Counted from the first letter of the stretch, positions 1 to 5,067 are shown. The stretch: DNA of 7,760 nt from an uncultured Clostridia bacterium (GCA_948976265.1 CARFUA010000001.1:20271-28030); one strand, 5' to 3'. Notes: generated by a model from the sequence alone, not told the origin. A program made the numbers and translations.

Positions 1-432
1 CAACCTTGGAAATTTGTTGTAATAAAGAATGAAATGAAAAGTAAAATTATTGAACTTATGCTAGAAAAAGAAAAGAATCCAGATTCAAAATTTGATACAA
101 AGTTTTATCCAACCAGTGTACCAAGTACTGTAAAAGCAATCGAGCAAGCGCCAATATTAATTTTAGTATTAAGAGAGCCAGATGATAATTGGCGAATTGG
201 GGATGCCCTTTCTATTGGTGCAGCAGTAGAACATATTTGTTTACGTGCAACAAATTTAGGATTGGGCTCATTGTGGATTAGAGATACAGTTTATGCTGAA
301 GAAGAAATTTTGAAATTAATTTCCCAAGAAAATATGAATTTAGTTTGCGCAATTTCGATTGGATATCCAAATGAAAATAAAAATCCAAGACCTAGAAAAA
401 CGCTAGAAGAAATTTTGATGTGGTATAAATAG
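1..432 (+). CDS. Nitroreductase family protein, 5' end cut by the window
   Basis: The frame is open from base 1 and reads QPWKFVVIKN before the first internal Met at 34. QPW-x-FVVI is the usual N-terminal FMN-site region of nitroreductases, so the true start lies upstream and codon 12 is not the start. The C-terminal half keeps family hallmarks: a hydrophobic strand (PILILVL), then DALSIGAAVEHICLRATNLGLGSLWI, the helix and strand that contribute to the dimer and flavin pocket, and a late IGYPNENKNPRPRKTLEEI segment that resembles the common GYP...RKPLEEI ending. Members are cytoplasmic FMN-dependent NAD(P)H oxidoreductases acting on nitro compounds, quinones or unknown substrates; the substrate cannot be told here. 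An AraC regulator follows after 11 bp, suggesting a two-gene operon. The family call is firm; the specific reaction is not. Confidence 0.9.
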   Translation, partial: QPWKFVVIKNEMKSKIIELMLEKEKNPDSKFDTKFYPTSVPSTVKAIEQAPILILVLREPDDNWRIGDALSIGAAVEHICLRATNLGLGSLWIRDTVYAEEEILKLISQENMNLVCAISIGYPNENKNPRPRKTLEEILMWYK

Positions 433-443
433 AAAGGTAAAAA

Positions 444-1247
444 ATGAATATTTATAAATCTTTAAATGAAATGATTAATTACATAGAAGATAATCTTGAA
501 AATGAAATTGAATATGAAAAATTGGCAAAAATTTTAGGTGTGAATGAATACACGATGAAAAGTATTTTTAGTTTACTTTGCAATATATCTATTTCGGAAT
601 ATATACGAAAAAGAAGATTATCAAATGCAGGTTTTGATTTGTGTAAAAGTCGTGAAAAAATAATTGAAATTGCTGTGAAATATCAATATGAAAATGCGAC
701 TTCATTTTCTAGAGCCTTTGAGAAATTTCACGGAATGAAACCAAGCAATGTGAAAAATAATCCTGATGGATTAAAAATTTTTACCAAGTTAATTTTTGAT
801 GAAAATATAAAAGAAAATACCAATATTGAATATAGCGTGATTGAAAAAGAAGAAATGATTTTATATGGAAAAGGAATCAAAACAACCTATTGTGAAATTT
901 CCCAAGAGGCGCCAAAACATTTTGCTAATATGCAAAAAAAATATATTCATCAATATGGACCAATTAAATATGGCATGGTGGTATATGAAAAAAGATTTGA
1001 AAGTGATAATTATCAATATTGGGTTTTGTATGATAAGGAAATTAGCGAGTTTGAGAAATATGTTATCCCAAAAAGTAAATGGTTAAAATTTGATATTTCA
1101 TCACAAGATGAAAAAAATATTCAAGAAATGTCACATAGGTTTTATGCGGAAATTGTTCCTGTTTTAAAATATAATTTAAGAGAATTGCCAGAATTGGAGT
1201 ATTATCACGACAATATGACAGAATTTTGGATTCCAATAGAAAACTGA
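444..1247 (+). CDS. AraC-family transcriptional regulator with GyrI-like effector-binding domain
   Basis: The 267-aa protein has the two-domain layout of Rob/SoxS-like regulators with an N-terminal DNA-binding part. Residues about 10-105 hold two helix-turn-helix units: EYEKLAKILGVNEYTMKSIF is the first, and the second ends in the AraC signature region (ATSFSRAFEKFHGMKPSNVK). Residues about 115-267 look like an AraC effector-binding/GyrI-like domain, with an IEKEEMILYGKGIKT opening and a C-terminal ELEYYHDNMTEFWIPI strand typical of that fold, which usually binds small hydrophobic or cationic ligands. The ATG is preceded by AAAGG about 6 bases upstream, and the gene begins 11 bp after the nitroreductase stop, so the two are probably co-transcribed. 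The regulator may control its own operon or a detoxification set; that is inference. No clear terminator hairpin follows the stop. Confidence 0.92.
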   Translation: MNIYKSLNEMINYIEDNLENEIEYEKLAKILGVNEYTMKSIFSLLCNISISEYIRKRRLSNAGFDLCKSREKIIEIAVKYQYENATSFSRAFEKFHGMKPSNVKNNPDGLKIFTKLIFDENIKENTNIEYSVIEKEEMILYGKGIKTTYCEISQEAPKHFANMQKKYIHQYGPIKYGMVVYEKRFESDNYQYWVLYDKEISEFEKYVIPKSKWLKFDISSQDEKNIQEMSHRFYAEIVPVLKYNLRELPELEYYHDNMTEFWIPIEN

Positions 1248-1273
1248 TTTTTTATATGACTAAAAATAAAACG

Positions 1274-1302
1274 TTGACATATAATAAAATGTGAGTTATA
1301 AT
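1274..1302 (+). promoter_or_regulatory. Perfect consensus sigma-A promoter of the antisense (antitoxin) RNA
   Basis: TTGACA (1274-1279), a 17-bp spacer and TATAAT (1297-1302) match the housekeeping consensus at all twelve positions with optimal spacing. Transcription would start near A1309. No plus-strand gene begins within 300 bp, so the product is a non-coding RNA pointing into the 3' end of the minus-strand small ORF at 1384-1452. A very strong antitoxin promoter facing a toxin gene is the usual arrangement in type I toxin-antitoxin loci. Confidence 0.88.
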
Positions 1303-1318
1303 ATATATAACTTATAAG

Positions 1319-1345
1319 TTTAAGTATACATTTTAAACGAAGTAC
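1319..1345 (+). repeat. Direct repeat copy A, in the antisense RNA
   Basis: The core TTTAAGTATACATTTTAAAC (1319-1338) is followed by GAAGTAC. It matches copy B at 1432-1458 over the 11-base block TTTAAGTATAC and the later TTTAAAC block, with one small insertion/substitution between them, and again at AARTAC at the end. Because copy B is transcribed in the opposite direction as part of the toxin mRNA, copy A in the antisense RNA is complementary to it. Confidence 0.8.
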
Positions 1346-1391
1346 AAAAAAAGACTAGGAATGGCGTTTCCTAGTCTTTCGCTTTATTTTT
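1346..1391. terminator. Bidirectional intrinsic terminator shared by toxin mRNA and antisense RNA
   Basis: A perfect 12-bp stem (AAAGACTAGGAA at 1350-1361 with TTCCTAGTCTTT at 1368-1379) encloses a 6-base loop. On the minus strand it is followed by seven T (complement of 1346-1352, partly overlapping the stem), a strong intrinsic terminator for the small ORF whose stop codon ends only 4 bases from the stem. On the plus strand CGCTTTATTTTT follows (to 1391), a weaker but plausible U-tract for the antisense RNA. Convergent RNAs sharing a terminator is a hallmark of par/Fst-type modules. Confidence 0.85.
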
Positions 1392-1452
1392 CATCATCTA
1401 TCATAGATAAAATAATGAGTAAAGCTAGCGTTTTAAGTATACGTTTAAACAT
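1384..1452 (-). CDS. Small hydrophobic peptide, probable Fst-like type I toxin (22 aa)
   Basis: The minus-strand ATG at 1452 opens 22 codons ending in TAA. The peptide starts with a short basic stretch (MFKRILK), continues with a hydrophobic segment of about 11-13 residues (LALLIILSMI), and ends in a charged tail (DDEK). Known Fst-family toxins are membrane peptides of about 20-35 residues with one transmembrane helix and a charged, often acidic, C-terminal tail, so the architecture fits although I cannot show sequence homology. GGAGG at 1464-1468 lies 11 bases before the ATG, a slightly long spacing. Its own promoter (1504-1532), a 5' hairpin masking the SD, an immediate terminator and a facing antisense promoter all support a real, tightly controlled gene. 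Predicted role: membrane insertion and growth arrest when the antisense RNA is lost. Confidence 0.72.
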   Translation of the reverse strand: MFKRILKTLALLIILSMIDDEK

Positions 1453-1458
1453 AAATAC
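1432..1458 (-). repeat. Direct repeat copy B, overlapping the toxin start codon
   Basis: Read on the plus strand, TTTAAGTATACGTTTAAAC (1432-1450) then ATAAATAC repeats copy A at 1319-1345. In the toxin mRNA this stretch covers the ATG (1450-1452), the first six or so codons and the bases just 5' of the start. Pairing with copy A of the antisense RNA would block ribosome entry, as described for the direct repeats in the pAD1 par system. Confidence 0.8.
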
Positions 1459-1463
1459 AATTG

Positions 1464-1495
1464 CCTCCTTTCAAAAGATTTCCTTTTGTGAAAGG
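1464..1495 (-). promoter_or_regulatory. 5' hairpin of toxin mRNA that sequesters its Shine-Dalgarno
   Basis: In the toxin mRNA, the complement of 1483-1495 (CCTTTCACAAAAG) can pair with the complement of 1467-1477 (CTTTTGAAAGG), giving 11 bp with a two-base bulge and a 5-base loop. The 3' arm includes two bases of the GGAGG ribosome site (1464-1468) and its AAAGG extension. The stem begins only 2-3 bases after the predicted 5' end. In Fst systems a 5' stem-loop likewise masks the SD and delays translation until the antisense RNA has bound; the parallel is inference from structure. Confidence 0.65.
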
Positions 1496-1503
1496 ATGGG
1501 GAG

Positions 1504-1532
1504 ATTATAATATGGAAATTATAATTCGTCAA
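1504..1532 (-). promoter_or_regulatory. Sigma-A promoter of the minus-strand toxin mRNA
   Basis: On the minus strand TTGACG (complement of 1527-1532) is followed by a 17-bp spacer and TATAAT (complement of 1504-1509), eleven of twelve consensus positions. Transcription would begin near 1497, giving an mRNA of about 150 nt that ends at the hairpin at 1350-1379. The two promoters in this locus face each other across about 200 bp. Confidence 0.82.
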
Positions 1533-1533
1533 G

Positions 1534-1573
1534 AAAAACTGATTTTTTTTATCAAGAAAAAGTCAGTTTTTTT
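1534..1573 (+). terminator. Intrinsic terminator upstream of the ATPase operon
   Basis: AAAAACTGA (1534-1542) pairs with TCAGTTTTT (1563-1571). The stem continues inwards as T1543-1547 with A1557-1561 after a single bulged G, about 14 bp in all, and ends in TTTTTTT then GTATTTT. It would stop plus-strand readthrough from the regulator operon or the antisense RNA and insulate the downstream operon. The left arm abuts the -35 box of the toxin promoter. Confidence 0.65.
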
Positions 1574-1587
1574 GTATTTTATTTTGA

Positions 1588-1593
1588 TATAAT
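1588..1593 (+). promoter_or_regulatory. Possible -10 box for the ATPase operon
   Basis: TATAAT at 1588-1593 sits 22 bases before the ATG at 1616 and downstream of the terminator at 1534-1573. No convincing -35 hexamer lies 16-18 bases upstream; the region is the T-rich arm of the terminator. If used, the leader would be only about 16 nt and would contain the GAAGGGA ribosome site. Confidence 0.35.
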
Positions 1594-1615
1594 TTGAGAA
1601 AAAGAAGGGATTGAA

Positions 1616-3517
1616 ATGAGTAAGAAAATTATATCAGAAGTATTTTTAACTTCAAAATATGTTACAGAAGATTCTTGGTTAAATTTAATTTTTGAAGTTT
1701 CGAAACTGAATGGTCGATTTAGAAAATGGGATTTATTTGTCAAAATTGAATTAAATACAGTACGATATTTTATTAGCTCCTCCCACGAATTGCCACCAAT
1801 TATCAGCCATTTAAGTGAGTTTTTATTAAAACGAATTGATACAAAAGAAAAAATACATTCACAATTTAATTTTTTCTATTTTATAACCAATCGAGAAAAT
1901 AATGTTCTAGATGTTTATGATAAAAATGAAGTAAAAAAAGCAAGAAATCTAACTATTTCACAAATTATAATATGGCCTTATTGCAAAGATAATTTTTTAT
2001 CTTCCACCAAATTCTTTTTTGAAAAAAAGAATAAAAAAATCATTAAAAAATTAGCCTTATTTAATATTCCACATCGATTTTTAAGTATTGATTTTTCAAA
2101 TTATAGCCGATTTTTTTATAAAAAAGATGCCATTAAATTTTTGGATATTCAAAAATCTTTGCGTTTATTAAAAAGTGATGAAAAAGATAGTTTGCTTAAA
2201 GTAAATGGATTTCCCTATTTGAATAACAATTATTATTTGCATCTAAATCGTTACGATTTTGATAAACATTCTTTAGTTGTAGGGGCAAGTGGCTGTGGAA
2301 AGTCAAAATTAATTAGTTCGATTATTGCAAATATTAAAAATAATTCAAATTATAATTTAAAATATAAAGTCATCGTAATTGACCCGCATGCCGCAATGGA
2401 AGATGATATTGGCGGTTTAGATGATACAGCAGTTATTGATTTCAAAAAAGTAGAAGACAGTGCAAATTTATTTATGAATTCTGGCAAAGACATTGTAACT
2501 TCTACAGAATTAATACTTACTTTATTCAAGTCTTTAATTGCAGATTTATATAATTCAAAATTAGAACGTGTTTTAAGGCATAGCATTTATACATTACTTG
2601 TGAAAAAAGAATTATCTTTTTCAAATTTAAGAAAATTTATTTTAGAAATCGAATATCGAACAGAAATGATAAATGAATTAGAAGAGGAGCTTCCAGAAAG
2701 CACGGTTGATTTTTTCTTAAGTGATTTTAATGAATTAAAAAATCAATCTTATCAAGAAGCAATTGCACCCATTATTTCGTTTATTGATGAAATGCAAATT
2801 TTGCCTGTTTTTAATCAAGAAGATAGGAAAATGAGAAATATTGAAGAAATTTTAAAAGATAATTTTCTAACCATTTTTTCTTTAGATCAAGTTGCGCTAG
2901 GTGAAAATGTTACAAAAACAATTGCAGGATTTGTGATGGGGCAGATTTTGCAATTAGTTCAAGGAATGTCATTCGAGGAACATATTATTTTTGTAATTGA
3001 TGAAGTTGCAGTTGTGGAAAATCCAATTTTGCGTCGCTTTTTATCAGAAGCTAGAAAATATAATCTTTCTTTGATTTTAGCACAGCAATATTTTAGTCAA
3101 ATAAGTGAAGAATTACAAAAATCAATTTTTTCAAATGTGCTTAATTATTACATATTTCGTGTATCACGCGCAGATGCACAGGTTTTAGAATCAAATATTC
3201 AAATGGAAGTTGCTGTTCATGATTCTTATCGAATACGCATGAAAATTCTAACAGAATTAGCCAATCGAGAATGTATTTTGCGTGTAAGTAGTAATGGAAA
3301 AGTTTTACCAGCTTTTAAAGGAAAAACGCTGGATTTTGTTTCACTTCCAAGACAAAATAAAAGTCAGATATTAAGCACAAATTTGCAAGTAAAAAATGAA
3401 AATAAAATCAAACAAGAAATGAAAAAAATTGCCTTTCATATTGGTGAAAAAATTAATTTAAAGGACATTATGAGCTCCCAATCAACAGGTAGAAGGAGGA
3501 TTCATTTAAATGAATAA
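1616..3517 (+). CDS. HerA/VirD4-superfamily ATPase, type IV secretion coupling-type protein
   Basis: The 633-aa protein is a P-loop DNA-translocase-type ATPase. Walker A GASGCGKS is at residues 223-230, a second strand VIDPHA at about 254-259 is the HerA/VirB4/TraG motif after the P-loop, Walker B IIFVIDE ends at D462-E463, and LILAQQY at about 486-492 is the sensor-like Gln motif, preceded by SEARKYNLS as in TraG/VirD4 coupling proteins. A later FRVSRADAQVLE fits the arginine-finger region. Residues 1-200 form an unrecognised N-terminal domain, with no transmembrane helices visible, unlike classical VirD4. Likely role: cytoplasmic motor delivering DNA or protein to a type IV secretion/conjugation channel. 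The ATG follows GAAGGGA by 5 bases. The next gene overlaps its end by 8 bp, so they are translationally coupled. HerA-type DNA processing is an alternative; the sequence looks intact. Confidence 0.85.
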   Translation: MSKKIISEVFLTSKYVTEDSWLNLIFEVSKLNGRFRKWDLFVKIELNTVRYFISSSHELPPIISHLSEFLLKRIDTKEKIHSQFNFFYFITNRENNVLDVYDKNEVKKARNLTISQIIIWPYCKDNFLSSTKFFFEKKNKKIIKKLALFNIPHRFLSIDFSNYSRFFYKKDAIKFLDIQKSLRLLKSDEKDSLLKVNGFPYLNNNYYLHLNRYDFDKHSLVVGASGCGKSKLISSIIANIKNNSNYNLKYKVIVIDPHAAMEDDIGGLDDTAVIDFKKVEDSANLFMNSGKDIVTSTELILTLFKSLIADLYNSKLERVLRHSIYTLLVKKELSFSNLRKFILEIEYRTEMINELEEELPESTVDFFLSDFNELKNQSYQEAIAPIISFIDEMQILPVFNQEDRKMRNIEEILKDNFLTIFSLDQVALGENVTKTIAGFVMGQILQLVQGMSFEEHIIFVIDEVAVVENPILRRFLSEARKYNLSLILAQQYFSQISEELQKSIFSNVLNYYIFRVSRADAQVLESNIQMEVAVHDSYRIRMKILTELANRECILRVSSNGKVLPAFKGKTLDFVSLPRQNKSQILSTNLQVKNENKIKQEMKKIAFHIGEKINLKDIMSSQSTGRRRIHLNE

Positions 3518-4214
3518 AAAAGAAGCAATGGTAATTGCAAATAAAGTTTTTGAAAATATTTTTAGGCAAAAATGTCCCTATCATTTAGAAGAAATTTTAA
3601 CTGAATTTGCTTTTGATATTAAACTTCCCCAAAAAGTAATTGACAGTACAACAGGAGAAGAAACTTGGGCAAGTTCAATTAATCCAACTAAATTTATTAC
3701 GCAAAAAAATTCGGAAAATTTTAATAATGGAAAAGGCTGGATGCTCAAAAAAAGAGAAGTAAATAGTTTAGAAGATATTATAAAATTGTGGAAAAAAGTA
3801 AATTTTACAACAACAGAAAGAATTTATGATTCAAGCAATATTTCGCAATCTGATACAATTTATAGTTCTGAAAATCTGTACCGCTGTAACGATTGTAGAG
3901 CAAGTAAGAATTCGTTATATTTAGATGGTGGAAATAACTTAGAATATTGTATTGCATCACAAAGAAGCGCGAATTCTTCGTTTTGTATACGTGTAGATGA
4001 TTCAGGAAGTTGTACGAATAGTTATAATGTAATTTGTTCAGCTAAAATTAGCAATTCCTTATTTATTCAGGATTGTAACAGTTTGCACGAATGTATTTTT
4101 TGTTCACATATTTCGAATCGAAAATATTGTATTTCCAATATGCAATTTGAAAAAGAAGAATATTTTGAAATAAAAAAAGAAATTGTAAAATGGATTTTGG
4201 GAGGGAAAAAATGA
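3510..4214 (+). CDS. Cysteine-rich solenoid-like protein of unknown function, coupled to the ATPase
   Basis: The 234-aa protein starts inside the end of the ATPase gene (8-bp overlap) behind a strong AAGGAGG site. Residues 1-100 are mixed alpha/beta with no motif I can name. Residues about 105-215 form a run of short imperfect repeats rich in Ser, Asn and Cys, built on S-N-S/C-x-x-C-like steps (for example YSSENL, NNLEYC, TNSYNVICS, SNSLFIQDC, SLHECIFCSH). The spacing suggests a beta-helix or other solenoid. There are eleven cysteines, ten within the repeats, several paired (CNDC, ECIFC), so metal binding is possible. No signal peptide or membrane segment is seen. I recall similar hypothetical proteins beside type IV secretion ATPases in AT-rich bacteria and candidate phyla, but I cannot verify this. 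Operon position implies work with the upstream ATPase. Confidence 0.75.
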   Translation: MNKKEAMVIANKVFENIFRQKCPYHLEEILTEFAFDIKLPQKVIDSTTGEETWASSINPTKFITQKNSENFNNGKGWMLKKREVNSLEDIIKLWKKVNFTTTERIYDSSNISQSDTIYSSENLYRCNDCRASKNSLYLDGGNNLEYCIASQRSANSSFCIRVDDSGSCTNSYNVICSAKISNSLFIQDCNSLHECIFCSHISNRKYCISNMQFEKEEYFEIKKEIVKWILGGKK

Positions 4215-4357
4215 AAATAGAATTAGCAAAAGAAAATGAAATAAAAGATATTTTAGAAATTATAAAGGAACGTTGTAATTGGTTTGAAAAAAGTCAAATT
4301 AAGCAATGGGGAAGTTGGTATTATGAATACCGATTGTGGGAGAAGGAGATTAGATAA
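4211..4357 (+). pseudogene. GNAT acetyltransferase remnant, N-terminal 48 codons only
   Basis: An ATG overlaps the previous stop (ATGA, 4-bp overlap) behind GGGAGGG and opens 48 codons. The sequence MKIELAKENEIKDILEIIKE then ERCNWFEKSQIKQWGSWYYEY is the typical first strand and helices of a GCN5-related N-acetyltransferase (the x-x-D/A-x-x-I-x-x-I-x-x-ERCxWF...QW pattern). Full proteins run about 150-170 residues and carry the acetyl-CoA site later; here translation ends in EKEIR-stop and no continuation is recognisable downstream in any frame. It is therefore a truncated gene, although the start and coupling to the upstream operon are intact and a 48-aa peptide could still be made. Confidence 0.65.
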
Positions 4358-4391
4358 ATTTTAAAAAATAATAAGGTGAAATAGAAGGGAT

Positions 4392-4455
4392 GAATTTAGT
4401 GATTTGCTCAAACTAAGTAAAATCAACTGAGAGCAGAATTTCACTGATTTGTCAA
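4392..4455 (+). repeat. Direct repeat of about 20 bp with 44-bp period
   Basis: GAATTTAGTGATTTGCTCAA (4392-4411) recurs as GAATTTCACTGATTTGTCAA (4436-4455), identical except for two small differences inside. The second copy ends exactly where the -35 box of the promoter at 4456 begins. The intervening bases include GAGAGCA, partly complementary to the TGCTC in copy one. The repeat may be an operator pair or the remains of a repeat RNA; function unknown. Confidence 0.55.
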
Positions 4456-4484
4456 TTGACAGACTTGCATAAATATGATATAAT
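4456..4484 (+). promoter_or_regulatory. Perfect consensus sigma-A promoter of a very short transcript
   Basis: TTGACA (4456-4461), a 17-bp spacer and TATAAT (4479-4484) match consensus fully. Predicted start is near 4491. An intrinsic terminator follows at 4502-4533, so the default product is only about 43 nt; no ORF starts within it. Readthrough would enter 590 bp of gene-free DNA before the TraC-like gene, which has its own promoter. Confidence 0.82.
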
Positions 4485-4490
4485 TAAAGG

Positions 4491-4533
4491 TAGGGGATAT
4501 TACAGAGATAATATAGGTTATTTCTGTTTTTTT
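4491..4533 (+). ncRNA. Predicted 43-nt RNA consisting mostly of its terminator hairpin
   Basis: Ends are inferred from the -10 box and the T-tract. The RNA has an 11-nt G/A-rich leader (UAGGGGAUAUU-like) and a 10-bp hairpin. It could be a regulatory sRNA, the remnant of an antitoxin RNA, or a terminated leader. No target is apparent in the window. Confidence 0.4.
4502..4533 (+). terminator. Intrinsic terminator just after the 4456 promoter
   Basis: ACAGAGATAA (4502-4511) pairs with TTATTTCTGT (4518-4527), 10 bp with one G-U pair, around the loop TATAGG. It is followed by six further T at 4528-4533. Geometry and U-tract are those of a strong Rho-independent terminator on the plus strand. Confidence 0.8.
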
Positions 4534-4569
4534 GTTCGAAATTATTTTGTATTAATAATAGAAATCGTA

Positions 4570-4611
4570 TAAAAATTGAAACCTAGTTTAAGAATTCACT
4601 TAAACTAGGTT
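4570..4611 (-). terminator. Terminator-like 13-bp hairpin, U-tract on the minus strand
   Basis: AACCTAGTTTAAG (4580-4592) pairs perfectly with CTTAAACTAGGTT (4599-4611) around a 6-base loop. On the plus strand no T-run follows. On the minus strand TTTCAATTTTT follows, an interrupted U-tract, so it best serves a transcript coming from the right (4612-5040). No minus-strand ORF explains it. Confidence 0.5.
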
Positions 4612-5067
4612 CATCGATAAAACTTATATTAACTTTCAGCGAAAACTAATATACATAATAGTCTAAGCTAACATATATCACTATATGAATAACCTATATA
4701 CCACATATATTAATCAGTTGCTAGACAATAAATGCACTCATCATAGCCATATTCATCTCAAAATAGAGACTAGTAACAACCACAATTAAATACAAGCATC
4801 ATCATGACTTGGAATAAATTACCTATCATTTAACCATTGATTAGACATAAAAATGAATATTTCAATAGCTTACAAACAAATAATTTACTCGGACCGCGTC
4901 CGACATAATATAACCAAAGGATTGCTTCAGCTATATTACATCTTAGCTCGAATAATAAAAAGCCAAAAATCGACCTCATATTACTCTAAGTTAGGCTAAT
5001 ATAAACCTTATAATGATAGTATTGTCGAATTTTGAAAAAATATTCAGAAATTTTTTAAAAAAACATA
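4612..5067. other. Gene-free segment of about 450 bp with unusual base skew
   Basis: No ORF with a ribosome site was found on either strand. The coding strands elsewhere in this window are rich in A and G. Here the plus strand is instead rich in A and C (many CAT, ATC, ACC), so the minus strand is G/T-rich and stops occur in all frames. The segment ends, on the minus strand, in the terminator-like hairpin at 4580-4611 and contains a GC-rich palindrome at 4889-4903. It may hold a non-coding RNA on the minus strand, a transfer or replication origin, or deeply eroded DNA left by a deletion. No clear minus-strand promoter was found, and no known RNA family was recognised. Confidence 0.45.
4889..4903. 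repeat. Isolated GC-rich palindrome (6-bp arms, 3-base centre)
   Basis: TCGGAC, CGC, GTCCGA forms a perfect 6-bp hairpin with a 3-base loop. Ten consecutive bases around the centre are almost all G or C, in a segment otherwise near 70-80 percent A+T. Such an island suggests selection, for example a protein-binding palindrome, an oriT or origin hairpin, or an RNA stem. Function is not established. Confidence 0.6.

Larger units (their letters stand above)
1309..1391 (+). ncRNA. Predicted antisense RNA antitoxin (RNA II-like)
   Basis: The ends are estimates: the start is 7 bases after the -10 box at 1302, and the end is the T-rich run after the hairpin at 1350-1379. The RNA would be about 75-80 nt. 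It carries direct-repeat copy A (1319-1345) near its 5' end and the complement of the toxin mRNA terminator at its 3' end. That gives two contact points with the toxin mRNA: the terminator stem-loops, and copy A against the start-codon region of the toxin. This is the layout of RNA II in the pAD1 par/Fst system, from established knowledge. The RNA itself is inferred from its promoter and terminator; no expression evidence is available. Confidence 0.7.

Noticed and set aside
865..1086. 73-codon ORF inside the AraC-family gene
   Set aside because: Out-of-frame shadow of a well supported regulator; no ribosome site and no recognisable domain.
2350..2586. 78-codon minus-strand ORF within the ATPase gene
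   Set aside because: Antisense to conserved P-loop coding sequence with no start signals; a shadow.
4511..4699. 12-bp inverted match between 4511-4522 and 4688-4699 as an antiterminator
   Set aside because: The terminator would form before the distant arm is transcribed, and a 12-base AT-rich match in this space is not compelling.
4685..4789. 34-codon plus-strand ORF in the gene-free segment
   Set aside because: No ribosome site, His/Asn-rich random-looking peptide, and the strand lacks the purine bias of genes here.
4881..4911. IS200/IS605 end (TTAC next to a hairpin)
   Set aside because: No transposase gene, no second end and no guide-like structure seen; the tetranucleotide is common in AT-rich DNA.
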